Of a stretch of DNA of 64,000 bases, positions 40,587-49,698 are shown one piece after another. The position numbers and the translations under genes are program-made. The notes below the pieces were generated by a model. That model saw only the letters and a program-made list of their open reading frames with translations. It ran no database searches and was not told where the DNA came from. How positions within the stretch are numbered: the stretch's first letter is position 1; each line of letters starts with the position of its first letter. This DNA comes from Rhizomonospora bruguierae (GTDB lineage: Bacteria > Actinomycetota > Actinomycetes > Mycobacteriales > Micromonosporaceae): NCBI RefSeq assembly GCF_018397995.1, contig NZ_BBQH01000028.1:1-64000 (forward strand), read 5' to 3'.

Positions 40587-41396
40587 ATGGAACGAGCCGA
40601 CCTCTCACTAGACGAGAGGCAAGACGTGCGCCTCCCCGATCGGTTACTGACGATCGTCGAGACGGTTGCGAACAGTGAGCACCCGATGGGAGTCATGGCG
40701 ATCGCCGCTGCCACCGGGATCGACAAGAGCGCTGTCTCGCGCCTGCTCAAGACCCTTGCCTCCCGCCGCTGGGTCGAGAAGGGCCCGGAGGGGTACGTGG
40801 CGGGCGCCGCGCTCATCCAGCTCGCCTCGAAGGCGGGTCTCGACGACATCATCGGCCGGCTCGCCGCCCGCGAACTGAACGTGCTGCTGCAGGCCACCGA
40901 CGAAACCGTCAGCTTCCACCGCGTGGTCGGCTCCCAGCGCATCTGCATCATGGGTCTGGAGAGCCCGCAGATCATGCGCGGTCGCATCCCGCTCGGCGAG
41001 GCGATCCCGCTCACCCACGGCACGTCCGGCAAGGCGATCCTGGCGTGGGTAGACGAATCGCTGCGGGCCCGGCTGCTCGCCGAGCTCGCGCCAGCGGTCC
41101 GCGAGAACGTCACACGGCAACTCGCGGTCATCGAGGCGAACGGCTATCTCAGCACCGAGCACGACCCGAACCAGGGGGTCGGTGCCCTTGCCGTCCCCGT
41201 TTTCGGCCCCTACGGCATCGTCGGATCCCTCGGCGCCATCGGGCCTGCGGAGCGGTGGAACGCCGACCAGCGCCGCAAGCACGCCCGCGTCGGCCTCAAA
41301 TGCGCGGCCCGCATGGCCGCCGAGCTCGGCTACATCGGGGATCGATACGAGCGTTGGGCCGCCGCCGAACTCGAGCAGACAATGGCCGAGGCATGA
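40587..41396 (+). CDS. IclR-family transcriptional regulator
   Basis: A 269-residue IclR regulator: N-terminal winged HTH (RLLTIVETVANSEHPMGVMAIAAATGIDKSAVSRLLKTL, in part) and a C-terminal ligand domain (LTHGTSGKAILAW; VGALAVPVFGPYGIVGSLGAIGP). It starts at ATG 40587 and overlaps the lyase gene by ATGA. IclR proteins usually control adjacent catabolic genes, here the lyase-deacetylase-ABC operon. Confidence 0.9.
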   Translation: MERADLSLDERQDVRLPDRLLTIVETVANSEHPMGVMAIAAATGIDKSAVSRLLKTLASRRWVEKGPEGYVAGAALIQLASKAGLDDIIGRLAARELNVLLQATDETVSFHRVVGSQRICIMGLESPQIMRGRIPLGEAIPLTHGTSGKAILAWVDESLRARLLAELAPAVRENVTRQLAVIEANGYLSTEHDPNQGVGALAVPVFGPYGIVGSLGAIGPAERWNADQRRKHARVGLKCAARMAAELGYIGDRYERWAAAELEQTMAEA

Positions 41397-42130
41397 ACAA
41401 CGTCGCCGAGCGGCCCCTGCTCATCACGATGCTCATGATTCCCGGGCAGGCCCCCGACGCTGCCGACCAGGTCGCGCTCGGCCACGCCGACGCCTACCTG
41501 CTCGACCTTGAGGACACCGTGCCCGCGGCGGCAAAGGACGAGGCCGTCCGCGCCACCGGTGACCTGCTCAGCAACGAGCAGGGTGGGCGCGTTGTGTACG
41601 TGCGGGTACATTCCGTCGACGCCGGTCGCCTGACGCAAGAGCTCGACGCGATCGTCGGCCCCTCCCTGACCGGGATCAACCTGCCGAAGGTCGAATCCGC
41701 CGCCGACGTCATCGCGCTCGACAGCCGGTTGGCGGTGCTGGAGGCGGCTCGCGGCCTGTCGGTCGGACACACCGAGATCATGGCCACGATCGAGACCGCG
41801 CGCGGTGTGCGGCACCTGAACGAGATCGCCGCCGCGTCCCCACGCCTTCGGTGCTTGTGCGTGGGGGTGGGCGACCTGACCAGGGACCTCGGCCTGGAGC
41901 CGCAGGGCGTCGAACTGTCCCCGACGATCGTCGCCGCCCAGATCCAGGCCGTCTTCGCGTCCGCCGCGGCCGGCCTGCAGCCACCGCACGATTCCACCTA
42001 CGCCGTGGAGAACGACCTGGCCACCCTGTGCCACCGCGCCCGGGCCACCCGTGCGCTCGGTTTCCGCGGCAAACACGCCCTGCACGCCGCGCACCTGCCC
42101 ATCATCACCGAGATCTACACCACTCCCTGA
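41393..42130 (+). CDS. CitE-like (HpcH/HpaI) C-C lyase
   Basis: A 245-residue TIM-barrel protein of the HpcH/HpaI aldolase/citrate lyase beta family: ADAYLLDLEDTVPAAAKDEAV carries the metal-binding acid, NLPKVESAADV and MATIETARGVRHLNE carry the active-site Lys and Glu, and CLCVGVGDLTRDLG follows. CitE-like proteins cleave or form C-C bonds in acyl-CoA or 2-oxo acid substrates. ATG 41393 overlaps the IclR stop. Substrate unknown. Confidence 0.82.
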   Translation: MNNVAERPLLITMLMIPGQAPDAADQVALGHADAYLLDLEDTVPAAAKDEAVRATGDLLSNEQGGRVVYVRVHSVDAGRLTQELDAIVGPSLTGINLPKVESAADVIALDSRLAVLEAARGLSVGHTEIMATIETARGVRHLNEIAAASPRLRCLCVGVGDLTRDLGLEPQGVELSPTIVAAQIQAVFASAAAGLQPPHDSTYAVENDLATLCHRARATRALGFRGKHALHAAHLPIITEIYTTP

Positions 42131-42173
42131 TCACCGAGACCTCGGTCATCGTCGAACGAAAGGCCCCGACATC

Positions 42174-43115
42174 ATGACCCTGCCGGACCGCGACTATGTC
42201 GGCTACGGCCGCCACCAGCCCAAGGGCGCCTGGCCGGGCGGAGCGCGGGTGGCGCTGAACATCGCCGTGAATATCGAGGAGGGCAGCGAACGTTCCTGGT
42301 GGGCCGGGGACCGCCAGAACGAGGGCCTCAGCGAGGTCCCCCGCGCGATCGACCCCCGCTACCGCGACCTGGGCGTCGAATCCGTCTACGAGTACGGCAG
42401 CCGCGCCGGCATCCACCGCCTGCTGCGCATGTTCGACCGGCTTGGCATCCGGGTGACGGCGTTCGCCGCCGCCGCCGCGCTCGAACGTACCCCCGAAGTG
42501 GCGCAGTGGCTGAACGAATCCGACCACGAGCTGTGCTCGCACGGATATCGATGGGCCGAGGCGTGGCATCTGAAGGAGGACGACGAACGCGCGCTCATCG
42601 CGAAAGCCGTCGACGCGTTCGAGCGAGTGACCGGGCGACGCCCCGTCGGCTGGTACAGCCGGTGGATGCCGTCACTGAACACTCGCCGCCTGCTCGTCGA
42701 GGAGGGTGGATTCATCTACGACTCCGACGCCTACAACGACGACATCCCCTATTACGTGAAGGTCAACGACAGTGCCCACCTGGTGGTGCCCTACACGATG
42801 GCCTACAACGACACCCACTTCGCCTACGGCCAGATGACCAGCCCCAGCGATTTCGAGGAGTACTGCACGAAGGCGCTGGACTATCTGCTGGCCGAAGACG
42901 ACGGCGTTCCCCGGATGATGTCCGTGGGTGTGCACCCCAGACTTGCTGGCCAGGCCGCCCGTGCCAGCGCGTTGGAGAGCTTCATCGCCGTCGCGCAGGC
43001 ACGGGCCGACGTCTGGATCGCCACCAGGGAGCAGATCGCCCAGTGGTGGCGCACACAATTCCCACCGGTGGCCACCGCGACCGGATTCACCTCCAGCGAA
43101 TTCCTGGGCGGTTGA
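42174..43115 (+). CDS. Polysaccharide deacetylase / PuuE allantoinase-like hydrolase
   Basis: A 313-residue protein of the NodB-like superfamily with the PuuE-type layout: an N-terminal strand with NIAVNIEEGSE, a middle SHGYRWAEAWHLKEDDE (metal-site His), RPVGWYSRWMPSLNTRRLL and a C-terminal MSVGVHPRLAGQAARA motif. PuuE acts on allantoin or similar imides; others deacetylate glycans. No signal peptide, so it is cytosolic, favouring a small-molecule hydrolase. AAGG lies 10 bases before the ATG. Together with the lyase and transporter it suggests degradation of a nitrogenous compound. Confidence 0.8.
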   Translation: MTLPDRDYVGYGRHQPKGAWPGGARVALNIAVNIEEGSERSWWAGDRQNEGLSEVPRAIDPRYRDLGVESVYEYGSRAGIHRLLRMFDRLGIRVTAFAAAAALERTPEVAQWLNESDHELCSHGYRWAEAWHLKEDDERALIAKAVDAFERVTGRRPVGWYSRWMPSLNTRRLLVEEGGFIYDSDAYNDDIPYYVKVNDSAHLVVPYTMAYNDTHFAYGQMTSPSDFEEYCTKALDYLLAEDDGVPRMMSVGVHPRLAGQAARASALESFIAVAQARADVWIATREQIAQWWRTQFPPVATATGFTSSEFLGG

Positions 43116-43186
43116 GGAACGTGCCGTCAAGGGGCACGACATGCCCGGCCGCCCATCCATGTCGTCCTTTTTGGAGAAATTAGACA

Positions 43187-44602
43187 GTGAAATCCCTTAC
43201 GCTGCTCATCAACCATGGCATCCTGAGCCTGAACCCCAACAGCCGGTTCGCCGACGGTTCCACCCCATGGAGCGTGCTCGCCAATATCGCCCCCGGGCTT
43301 GTGCGGTTGAACGAGGACGGGGAACTGCTGCCCAGCCTGGCCACCGAGTGGAGCCATGACGAGGGCTTCCGCACGTTCCGGTTCACGCTGCGCGAAGGGG
43401 TCCGGCTCCACTCCGGCCGGCTCCTCACGCCCGATCTCGTGATCTGGAACTTCCAGCGCTTTTTCTCCGGTCGCTTCGACACCCACTTCGGCCGCGACTA
43501 CCGGGGTCTGACCGACATTCGAGCCGACGGCGATCATGGCATCGTGTTCGAGTTCGGCCGCCCGTTCCCGGACTTTCTGCACTACCTGGCCTGGCGTACC
43601 TGCATCGTCGATGGCGTCGCCGACCAACCCTGCGGGGCGGGCCCCTTCAGGCTCGCCGAGTGGAAGCGCGGGGAGTACATCCGCCTCGAAGCGTTCGATG
43701 ACTACTACGTACCGGGGCAACCGGCCGTCGACGAAATCAGGGTGATCTGGGCGTCCAGCGCCGAAGCCAAGCTCGCCGCCATCCGTAGCGGCAACGTCGA
43801 CGTCATCGAGAACGTCCCGATGCTCGCCGCGGCTTCCCTGGCCGAAGAGGGCCTCATCGAGTACCGCACGGTCGCCTCCACCCGCCGTGCGGCCCTCGTC
43901 CTGAACGCGCAGGCGAGCCCACTCGCGGATCTGCGGGTACGTCGGGCGATCGCGCACGCCATCGACCGTGTCGAACTGACCCGCATGCTCTTCGGCGACA
44001 AGGCAGCCCCGCTCACCCGATCGGTGTTGTCCAGCACGCCGAACCCGGCGATAACCCCGTACGCCTACGACGTGGAGACCGCCAGGACGCTCCTGAAGGA
44101 GGCCGGCGTCGGCGAGGGCCTCGTGCTGCGCGGGGTGGCGACGAAGGTCGCGCCGGTGCCGAAAGTCAGCGTCTACGTGGCCGAGGCACTTGCCGAGCTG
44201 GGGATCAGCCTGGACGTACGGTTCTACGAGGACCCGCCGTGGTGGCCGTTCGTCTACCTCGACACCGAGTGGGACGTCGCCTTTCAGGGCATGGGCGTGC
44301 GACCCGCGCTGAACGTGGCCCTGCAACGTGATCACCGGTCCGACGGCCCGTTCAACGCGTCCGGCTTCGACGATGCCGGCCTCGACGCCCTCATCGACCA
44401 GGCAGCCCAGCTCCCGGCGGGGTCGGCCCGCGCCGAGGTGCAGTCCAGGGCAGAGATCACCTTGCACGACAACGTCCCGCTCATCCCGCTGTACAGCGCG
44501 AAAGCCTGCTACGGCTGGAAGCCGGGCGTAACGGGCGTCACCACGAACGCGTTGGGCTATCTCGATCTGAGCGCCGCCACCGCGGCCGACGAAAGTTCCT
44601 GA
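43187..44602 (+). CDS. Family 5 solute-binding-like protein without signal peptide
   Basis: A 471-residue protein with the SBP_bac_5 (oligopeptide-binding DppA/OppA) fold: PWSVLANIAPGLVRLNEDG at the start, FRFTLREGVRLHSGRLLTPD, LRVRRAIAHAIDRVEL and the C-terminal LIPLYSAKACYGWKPGVTG. Family members are normally exported lipoproteins. Here an in-frame TAG lies three bases before the GTG start and the protein begins at the mature domain, so it should stay in the cytoplasm. Either the signal was lost, or this is a non-transport relative such as SgrR-like ligand sensors. It overlaps the following ABC cassette region. Confidence 0.75.
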   Translation: MKSLTLLINHGILSLNPNSRFADGSTPWSVLANIAPGLVRLNEDGELLPSLATEWSHDEGFRTFRFTLREGVRLHSGRLLTPDLVIWNFQRFFSGRFDTHFGRDYRGLTDIRADGDHGIVFEFGRPFPDFLHYLAWRTCIVDGVADQPCGAGPFRLAEWKRGEYIRLEAFDDYYVPGQPAVDEIRVIWASSAEAKLAAIRSGNVDVIENVPMLAAASLAEEGLIEYRTVASTRRAALVLNAQASPLADLRVRRAIAHAIDRVELTRMLFGDKAAPLTRSVLSSTPNPAITPYAYDVETARTLLKEAGVGEGLVLRGVATKVAPVPKVSVYVAEALAELGISLDVRFYEDPPWWPFVYLDTEWDVAFQGMGVRPALNVALQRDHRSDGPFNASGFDDAGLDALIDQAAQLPAGSARAEVQSRAEITLHDNVPLIPLYSAKACYGWKPGVTGVTTNALGYLDLSAATAADESS

Positions 44603-44604
44603 CC

Positions 44605-45456
44605 ATGAAACCGTCTACGCCCCCGTCCGGCGTCCCCCAAAAGGCAAAGATCATGAGCGCACCATCTGCGCACCCCGCCGGGGCCCCCACGACCGGCGGA
44701 AACGAAACGAGGCAGGCCACTCTCACGGTGCGCAACGCCTCCATCGCCTACGGGCCCAAGAACCCGGTCATCGTCAACAACGTCTCCTTCGACGTCAACC
44801 AGGGTGAGGCGTTCATCCTCATCGGCCGCTCCGGGTGTGGGAAGTCCACACTGCTGCGGGCCCTGGCTGGTTTCCAGGAACTGCGCAGCGGACAGATCCT
44901 GCTCGACGGGAAGAACGTAACCACCCCCGGTCCCGACCGAATGATGGTGTTCCAAAACTTCGACCAGCTGCTGCCCTGGCGCACGGCCGTGCAGAACGTG
45001 GAATTCGCCATCAAGAAGGCCGGCTCGAAGGGCGCGGCCAGTGTTCGGCAACGCGCCCTTGACGCGCTGCAGATGGTGCACCTGTCAGCCGCAGCCGACA
45101 AGTTTCCGTCCCAGTTGTCCGGTGGCATGCAACAGCGCGTCGCGATCGCTCGCGCGCTCGCGGTACGCCCCCGGATCGTCCTCATGGACGAGCCGTTCGG
45201 CGCTCTCGACGCCATGACGCGCGCTTCCCTGCAGGCCGAGGTCCTGCGCCTGCACAAGGAGATGAACATGACCCTCGTGTTCGTCACGCACTCGATCGAA
45301 GAGGCCGTCTACCTCGGTGACCGGATCGGGCTGATGACGCCGCAGGGTGCGTTCGACGGCATCTTCCCCAACGCCTTCCAGGGGCAGGTAGACAGCCCCG
45401 AGGGTACCGAGTTCGCCAGTGAACTGCGTACGAGGCTGGAGGCGAGCGCGGTATGA
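44605..45456 (+). CDS. ABC transporter ATP-binding protein, NitT/TauT family
   Basis: A 283-residue ABC ATPase: Walker A GRSGCGKST, Q-loop FQNFDQLLPW, signature LSGGMQQR, Walker B VLMDEPFGALD, switch His in VFVTHSIEEA. The D-loop and the DRMMVFQNFDQLLPWRTA spacing fit the SsuB/TauB/ThiZ group. It has an N-terminal extension of about 40 residues; ATG 44653 could be the true start. It energises the permease encoded next. Confidence 0.9.
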   Translation: MKPSTPPSGVPQKAKIMSAPSAHPAGAPTTGGNETRQATLTVRNASIAYGPKNPVIVNNVSFDVNQGEAFILIGRSGCGKSTLLRALAGFQELRSGQILLDGKNVTTPGPDRMMVFQNFDQLLPWRTAVQNVEFAIKKAGSKGAASVRQRALDALQMVHLSAAADKFPSQLSGGMQQRVAIARALAVRPRIVLMDEPFGALDAMTRASLQAEVLRLHKEMNMTLVFVTHSIEEAVYLGDRIGLMTPQGAFDGIFPNAFQGQVDSPEGTEFASELRTRLEASAV

Positions 45457-46232
45457 ACAAGCCGATCCAGAAGACGGCCGTCCGCCTCACCGTGGTGGCC
45501 GTGGTGGTCCTGGCCTGGGAACTCGTCCCGCGCATCGCCCAGATCAGCCCCATCGTGCTCCCGCCGTTCTCCAGCGCCGTCGCCGTGCTGTGGGAGCGGG
45601 CGCTCGACGGATCCCTGTGGCAGAGCTTGCTCGCATCACTGTCACTGCTGGTGCGTGGCGTCGGGCTGGGCATCCTGATCGCCATCGTGATGACGGCCGG
45701 GTGTTTCATCATCCCCGGCGGACGTGAAGTCCTACAGACCCTCGTGGGCCTCTTCAACCCGTTGCCGGCGATCGCCATCCTCCCGCTCGCGCTGTTGTGG
45801 TTCGGCTTCAGCGAGCGCTCGATGATCCTGGTGATCGTGTTCTCGGTGGTGTGGGCCATGTCCCTCAACGCCTACACCGGGTTCTCCACCATTCGACCGG
45901 TACTCGTCGACGTGGGACGCAACCTCGGGCTGCGCGGACCGCGCCTGATCGCGAGCATCTACTTCTCGGCAGCATTGCCGCACCTGCTCTCCGGCCTGCG
46001 CATCGGATGGGCCTTCGCCTGGCGTACCGCCGTCGCCGCCGAACTCGTCTACGGTGCTGCCGGCGGTCAGGGCGGAATCGGCTGGCAGATCTACCTGGAC
46101 CGCTCGGAATTCAACACCGGCGGTGTGTTCGCCGGACTACTCACGATTGTCCTCGTGGGCCTCGTCGTGGAGTACGGAATCCTCAACACCATCGAAATGC
46201 GAACCGTCAAGAAGTGGGGAATGGTGAATTGA
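45453..46232 (+). CDS. ABC transporter permease, NitT/TauT family
   Basis: A 259-residue permease with about six membrane helices and the BPD_transp_1 EAA-type loop (GLRGPRLIASIYFSAALPHLLSGLRIGWAFAW, in part). It belongs to the SsuC/TauC/ThiX group. It overlaps the ATPase gene by ATGA and is followed after one base by the binding-protein gene, so the three are translated together. Confidence 0.88.
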   Translation: MNKPIQKTAVRLTVVAVVVLAWELVPRIAQISPIVLPPFSSAVAVLWERALDGSLWQSLLASLSLLVRGVGLGILIAIVMTAGCFIIPGGREVLQTLVGLFNPLPAIAILPLALLWFGFSERSMILVIVFSVVWAMSLNAYTGFSTIRPVLVDVGRNLGLRGPRLIASIYFSAALPHLLSGLRIGWAFAWRTAVAAELVYGAAGGQGGIGWQIYLDRSEFNTGGVFAGLLTIVLVGLVVEYGILNTIEMRTVKKWGMVN

Positions 46233-46233
46233 A

Positions 46234-47247
46234 ATGAAGACATCTCGGAAGGTGACCCCGCCGATGCGACGGCGCAGAATAAGCGGCCTCCGGGCGGCGG
46301 CAGCCGGCACCGTCATCGCGTTGCTCGCCGGGTGCGGCTCGACCTCGACCGGCGCCACCGGCAGCGACGGCGAGACCAGCACCGTGAAGGTGGTCACGAA
46401 CTTCGGAACTATTTACTACGGCCTGCTGCTCGGCCTGGACCTTCTGGCGGAGGAACACCCCGACCTGAAGGTCGAGCACGTCCAACTCTCAGCCGGAGGT
46501 GACAGCCTCACCGCGCTCGCCTCCGGCCAGGCGGACCTGGTTTCCGTTGGCGTTTCACCCGTCCTCATCGCCCGGGAAAAGGGCTTACCCGTGCGTTTCG
46601 GTGGGGCGCTCGTGACGGCGCACATCGCGCTGGTGGCGATGGATGAGAAATATCGATCCCTGGCCGACTTCCAGGCCGGTGACCAGATCGCCACTCCTGG
46701 CCCCTACGCCGTTGGCTCCATCGCGCTACTCGGAGCTGCGAAGCGCGAGCTTGGTGACTGGAAGAAGGTCAACGGCATGTTCCGCATGATGCCCCACCCC
46801 GACGCGGTGACGGCGCTCACGCAGCGGGAGGTGCAGGCCCACATGGCTACGCCCCCATTCCTGCAGGAGGACCTGGCGAAGGGAGCCCACGAGGTGATCG
46901 GTGGCAACAGTCTCCTGGGCGCCCCCGTCCCGCTGGGAGCCTTCGCGTTCAGCGAGACCTTCCACAAAGCCAACCCGAAGCGGTACGCCGCCCTCGTGGA
47001 TGCAATCGAACGCGGCACCGCAATGATCAACACTGATCCACAGGCCGCGGCCACCCGGCTGGCCGGCATCAAGGCCGTGCAGACGACCAAGGAGAAGATC
47101 CTCGTCGAGCTCACCGAACAGGGAATCACGTTCGACACCAAGTTCGAAGGCTACACCGAAACCGCGGACACCATGCTTCACATGGGACTCATCAAAAAGA
47201 ACCCGGCCCTCTCCGACGTGTCGTTCCCGGGTGTCACCGGTTCATAG
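46234..47247 (+). CDS. NMT1/THI5-like solute-binding lipoprotein
   Basis: A 337-residue exported lipoprotein (signal with lipobox ALLAGC) with the NMT1/THI5/SsuA-like fold: TNFGTIYYGLLLGLDLLAEE at the start, SGQADLVSVGVSPVLIAREKGLP and LAGIKAVQTTKEKILVEL. These proteins bind pyrimidines, riboflavin precursors, sulfonates or nitrate. It is the binding protein for the ABC cassette. In context with the lyase and deacetylase, it probably imports an N-containing small molecule. Confidence 0.85.
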   Translation: MKTSRKVTPPMRRRRISGLRAAAAGTVIALLAGCGSTSTGATGSDGETSTVKVVTNFGTIYYGLLLGLDLLAEEHPDLKVEHVQLSAGGDSLTALASGQADLVSVGVSPVLIAREKGLPVRFGGALVTAHIALVAMDEKYRSLADFQAGDQIATPGPYAVGSIALLGAAKRELGDWKKVNGMFRMMPHPDAVTALTQREVQAHMATPPFLQEDLAKGAHEVIGGNSLLGAPVPLGAFAFSETFHKANPKRYAALVDAIERGTAMINTDPQAAATRLAGIKAVQTTKEKILVELTEQGITFDTKFEGYTETADTMLHMGLIKKNPALSDVSFPGVTGS

Positions 47248-47526
47248 CGACAAACCGCAGGAGATCGCGTGGCCCCAGCGCCAGCCGGGGCCACACACCT
47301 TGCCGGCCTCGACTCCGTTTGCCCCGAGCGGCTCGCAGGAGTGTCAGGGGGCCGGCTTGGCGTGGAAGCGGGATTACGCAGGCGCCGAGGCCGGCCGCCC
47401 GCCGGGCAACAGGATCGGTGTCGTTTGCGCGCGCCGTACTGACAGTTCGGGTGAGGCAGGGACGATGGCCGGGTCGTGGACGCAGGCAGTACCCATTACT
47501 TCTACAGACCTCCACACGGTGAGTGC
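47248..47526. other. 279-bp intergenic region before LysR gene
   Basis: Contains the end of the IclR operon and the LysR promoter. No hairpin terminator was recognised. The frames present lack ribosome sites and family features. Confidence 0.4.
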
Positions 47527-48432
47527 ATGAGTACGACGCGTTGGCCCGATCTGGCCAGCCTCGAGCTTCTGCTACTCGTCGCAGAGCAGGGCAGCCTCGG
47601 AAAGGCCGCGCGACTACAGGCAATTACCCAGGCGTCAGCCAGTCGACGGCTGGACACCCTGGAGCGTGAGCTCGGTGTCCCGTTGCTGCACCGATCGACG
47701 TCGGGGTCGCGCCTCACACCGCAGGGACAGGTCGTTGTGGACTGGGCCCGTGCGGCGTTAGCGGCTTCCAACGATCTGCTGCTGGGAGTGCGGCTCCTTC
47801 GCCGGCAGCACAACGCGTCTTTGCAGGTCGCGGCCAGCATGACGGTCGCCGAGTACCTCATGCCCGCTTGGCTTCTGAGCCTTCGCCGCACCATGCCCGG
47901 CGTCGAAGTGGACCTCCGGGTGGTCAACTCCCGACGGGTCGGTGATCTGGTTCGGGCCGGCGATATCGACGTCGGATTCATCGAGTCGCCGTCCGTGCCA
48001 CAGGGGCTCGCGGCTAAGCGCGTCGCCCAGGACCGGCTTGCGGTGGTGGTCGCACCGCAACATCCATGGGCGCGACGGCGTGAGCCGCTCAAAGTCGTGG
48101 ACCTGGCTGCGACGCCACTGGTGGTGCGCGAGCCCGGCTCTGGTACACGTAATGCCCTTGAGCGCGCGTTGGCCGGGCGAGGTGTGATCGCCGCGCCCGT
48201 GCTGGAGCTGTCTTCGAACGCCGCGGTGAAGGTGGCGGTCGAGGCCGGTGTCGCTCCGGCCGTTCTCAGCGCCCTCGCTGTCGCTGCCGAGCTGCGTGAG
48301 GGGCGGCTCTTCGAGGTGCCCCTCGGAGACCTCGACCTGCGACGGCCGCTGCGTGCGGTGTGGCGGCGCAAACCCCGACTCCCCGAGCCGGCAGCGGGGC
48401 TCGTTCGTCTCGCGATGACGGGCAGCCGCTGA
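47527..48432 (+). CDS. LysR-family transcriptional regulator
   Basis: A 301-residue LysR regulator: N-terminal HTH (LELLLLVAEQGSLGKAARLQ; ASASRRLDTLERELGVPLLHRST, in part) and a periplasmic-binding-like effector domain (VNSRRVGDLVRAGDIDVGFIE). It is convergent with a YeiH-type exporter; YeiE/CysL-type LysR proteins often neighbour such exporters and respond to sulfite or sulfur status. That link is inference. Confidence 0.88.
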   Translation: MSTTRWPDLASLELLLLVAEQGSLGKAARLQAITQASASRRLDTLERELGVPLLHRSTSGSRLTPQGQVVVDWARAALAASNDLLLGVRLLRRQHNASLQVAASMTVAEYLMPAWLLSLRRTMPGVEVDLRVVNSRRVGDLVRAGDIDVGFIESPSVPQGLAAKRVAQDRLAVVVAPQHPWARRREPLKVVDLAATPLVVREPGSGTRNALERALAGRGVIAAPVLELSSNAAVKVAVEAGVAPAVLSALAVAAELREGRLFEVPLGDLDLRRPLRAVWRRKPRLPEPAAGLVRLAMTGSR

Positions 48433-48561
48433 ACTGTGCGGATGGAAGCGCTCCGCGGAGCCTGCGCCGCCCCCGAGAGGGGCATGAGGTCGGCGGGGAT
48501 ACCGACTTTGCGGCTCTGCGCCACGATCGCCATCCCGGAACACGGCCACCGGCGGCGGCAG

Positions 48562-49569
48562 TCAGCTGAGGGCCAGCACTCCACCCAGGGAGATCAGCAT
48601 GATCAGGGCGGTGGAGAGCAGGCCGACGGCCAGGCCCGACCAGCCGGTACGCAGCAGGGCGCGTAGCCGGACCGCGGCACCCACGCCGAACAACGCGGCG
48701 GTGAACAGCACCGCCTGGGCCACCTTGAGCGGAGCCAACACATCGACCGGCACCAGGTTCAGGCTGCGCAGCGCCATCATCGTGAGAAAGCCACCGACGA
48801 AGAGTGGGACCAATGGCGCCTTCTTGCCACCCGCTGCCTGCGCGGTCCGCCGCCGCCAGAAACCGATCCCGGCGATGAGCGGGGCGAGCAGCACCACGCG
48901 GGTCAGTTTGACCACGACCGCGGTGGCGAGCGCCGCCGAACCGACCACCTCGGCGGTCGCCACCACCTGCGCCACCTCGTGCACGCTGGCACCGGCCCAG
49001 ATGCCGAAACCCTCCTGCGACAGATTCAGGAAGGTCTGCGCGACGGGCAGCGCGACGATGGCGAGGCAGCCGTAGAGGGTAACCAGGGAGATCGCCGTCA
49101 TCACGTCCTCCTCGTCGCTGTCGGTGACCCCATCCACCGCCGCTACCGCGGCCGCGCCGCAAATGGAGAAGCCGGTGGCGACCAGTAGCGTGCGATCGCG
49201 GCTGAGCCCCAGCCGCCGGCCGAACCACTGCGTGCTGAAGAAGGTGACGATCACCGTCGCGAGCACCAGCAGCAGAACCGGAAGACCCAGGTTGAGGACG
49301 TCCGGGACGGCGAGTTGCACGCCGAGGAGCACGATCCCGACCCGCAGCAACCGCCGAGCGGCGAACGCCAGGCCGGGGGCGAGCGCGACGGTGGAGATCC
49401 CGCAGTTGCCCAGAACGGCGCCGAGCACCAACGCGGCCATAAGCGGGCTCACGGCGGGTAGCACGCGGTTGATCGCCATCGCCAATACGACTCCGACCAC
49501 GACCACGACCAGTCCTGGAAGCAGCGATGACCTGCGGGCGCGGCGCACCGGCGTAGCGGATTGGATCAT
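48562..49569 (-). CDS. YeiH-family putative sulfate/anion exporter
   Basis: A 335-residue membrane protein with ten or so helices and the YeiH/UPF0324 motifs: MAALVLGAVLGNCG, RRLLRVGIVLLGVQLAV, ATGFSICGAAAVAAVDGVTD and GIWAGASVHEVAQVVATA. Members are proposed sulfate or anion exporters. ATG 49569 was chosen because the 20 upstream residues are not family-like. Confidence 0.85.
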   Translation of the reverse strand: MIQSATPVRRARRSSLLPGLVVVVVGVVLAMAINRVLPAVSPLMAALVLGAVLGNCGISTVALAPGLAFAARRLLRVGIVLLGVQLAVPDVLNLGLPVLLLVLATVIVTFFSTQWFGRRLGLSRDRTLLVATGFSICGAAAVAAVDGVTDSDEEDVMTAISLVTLYGCLAIVALPVAQTFLNLSQEGFGIWAGASVHEVAQVVATAEVVGSAALATAVVVKLTRVVLLAPLIAGIGFWRRRTAQAAGGKKAPLVPLFVGGFLTMMALRSLNLVPVDVLAPLKVAQAVLFTAALFGVGAAVRLRALLRTGWSGLAVGLLSTALIMLISLGGVLALS

Positions 49570-49698
49570 GCTGGCGACCCTGCCCGCACCCGGGCTCCCC
49601 CGGTAGCCGCCAGTGGCACAACAGCTCATACGGTAAGTGCATGACGTCTGGTACGGCGGTCACCGCACCGGCAAAACGCTCGGGTTCAGGGCTCTCCA

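Noticed and set aside
45797-46237. Overlapping frame in the ABC permease gene
   Set aside because: The permease frame has clear membrane helices and coupling; this one is out of frame and Arg-rich.
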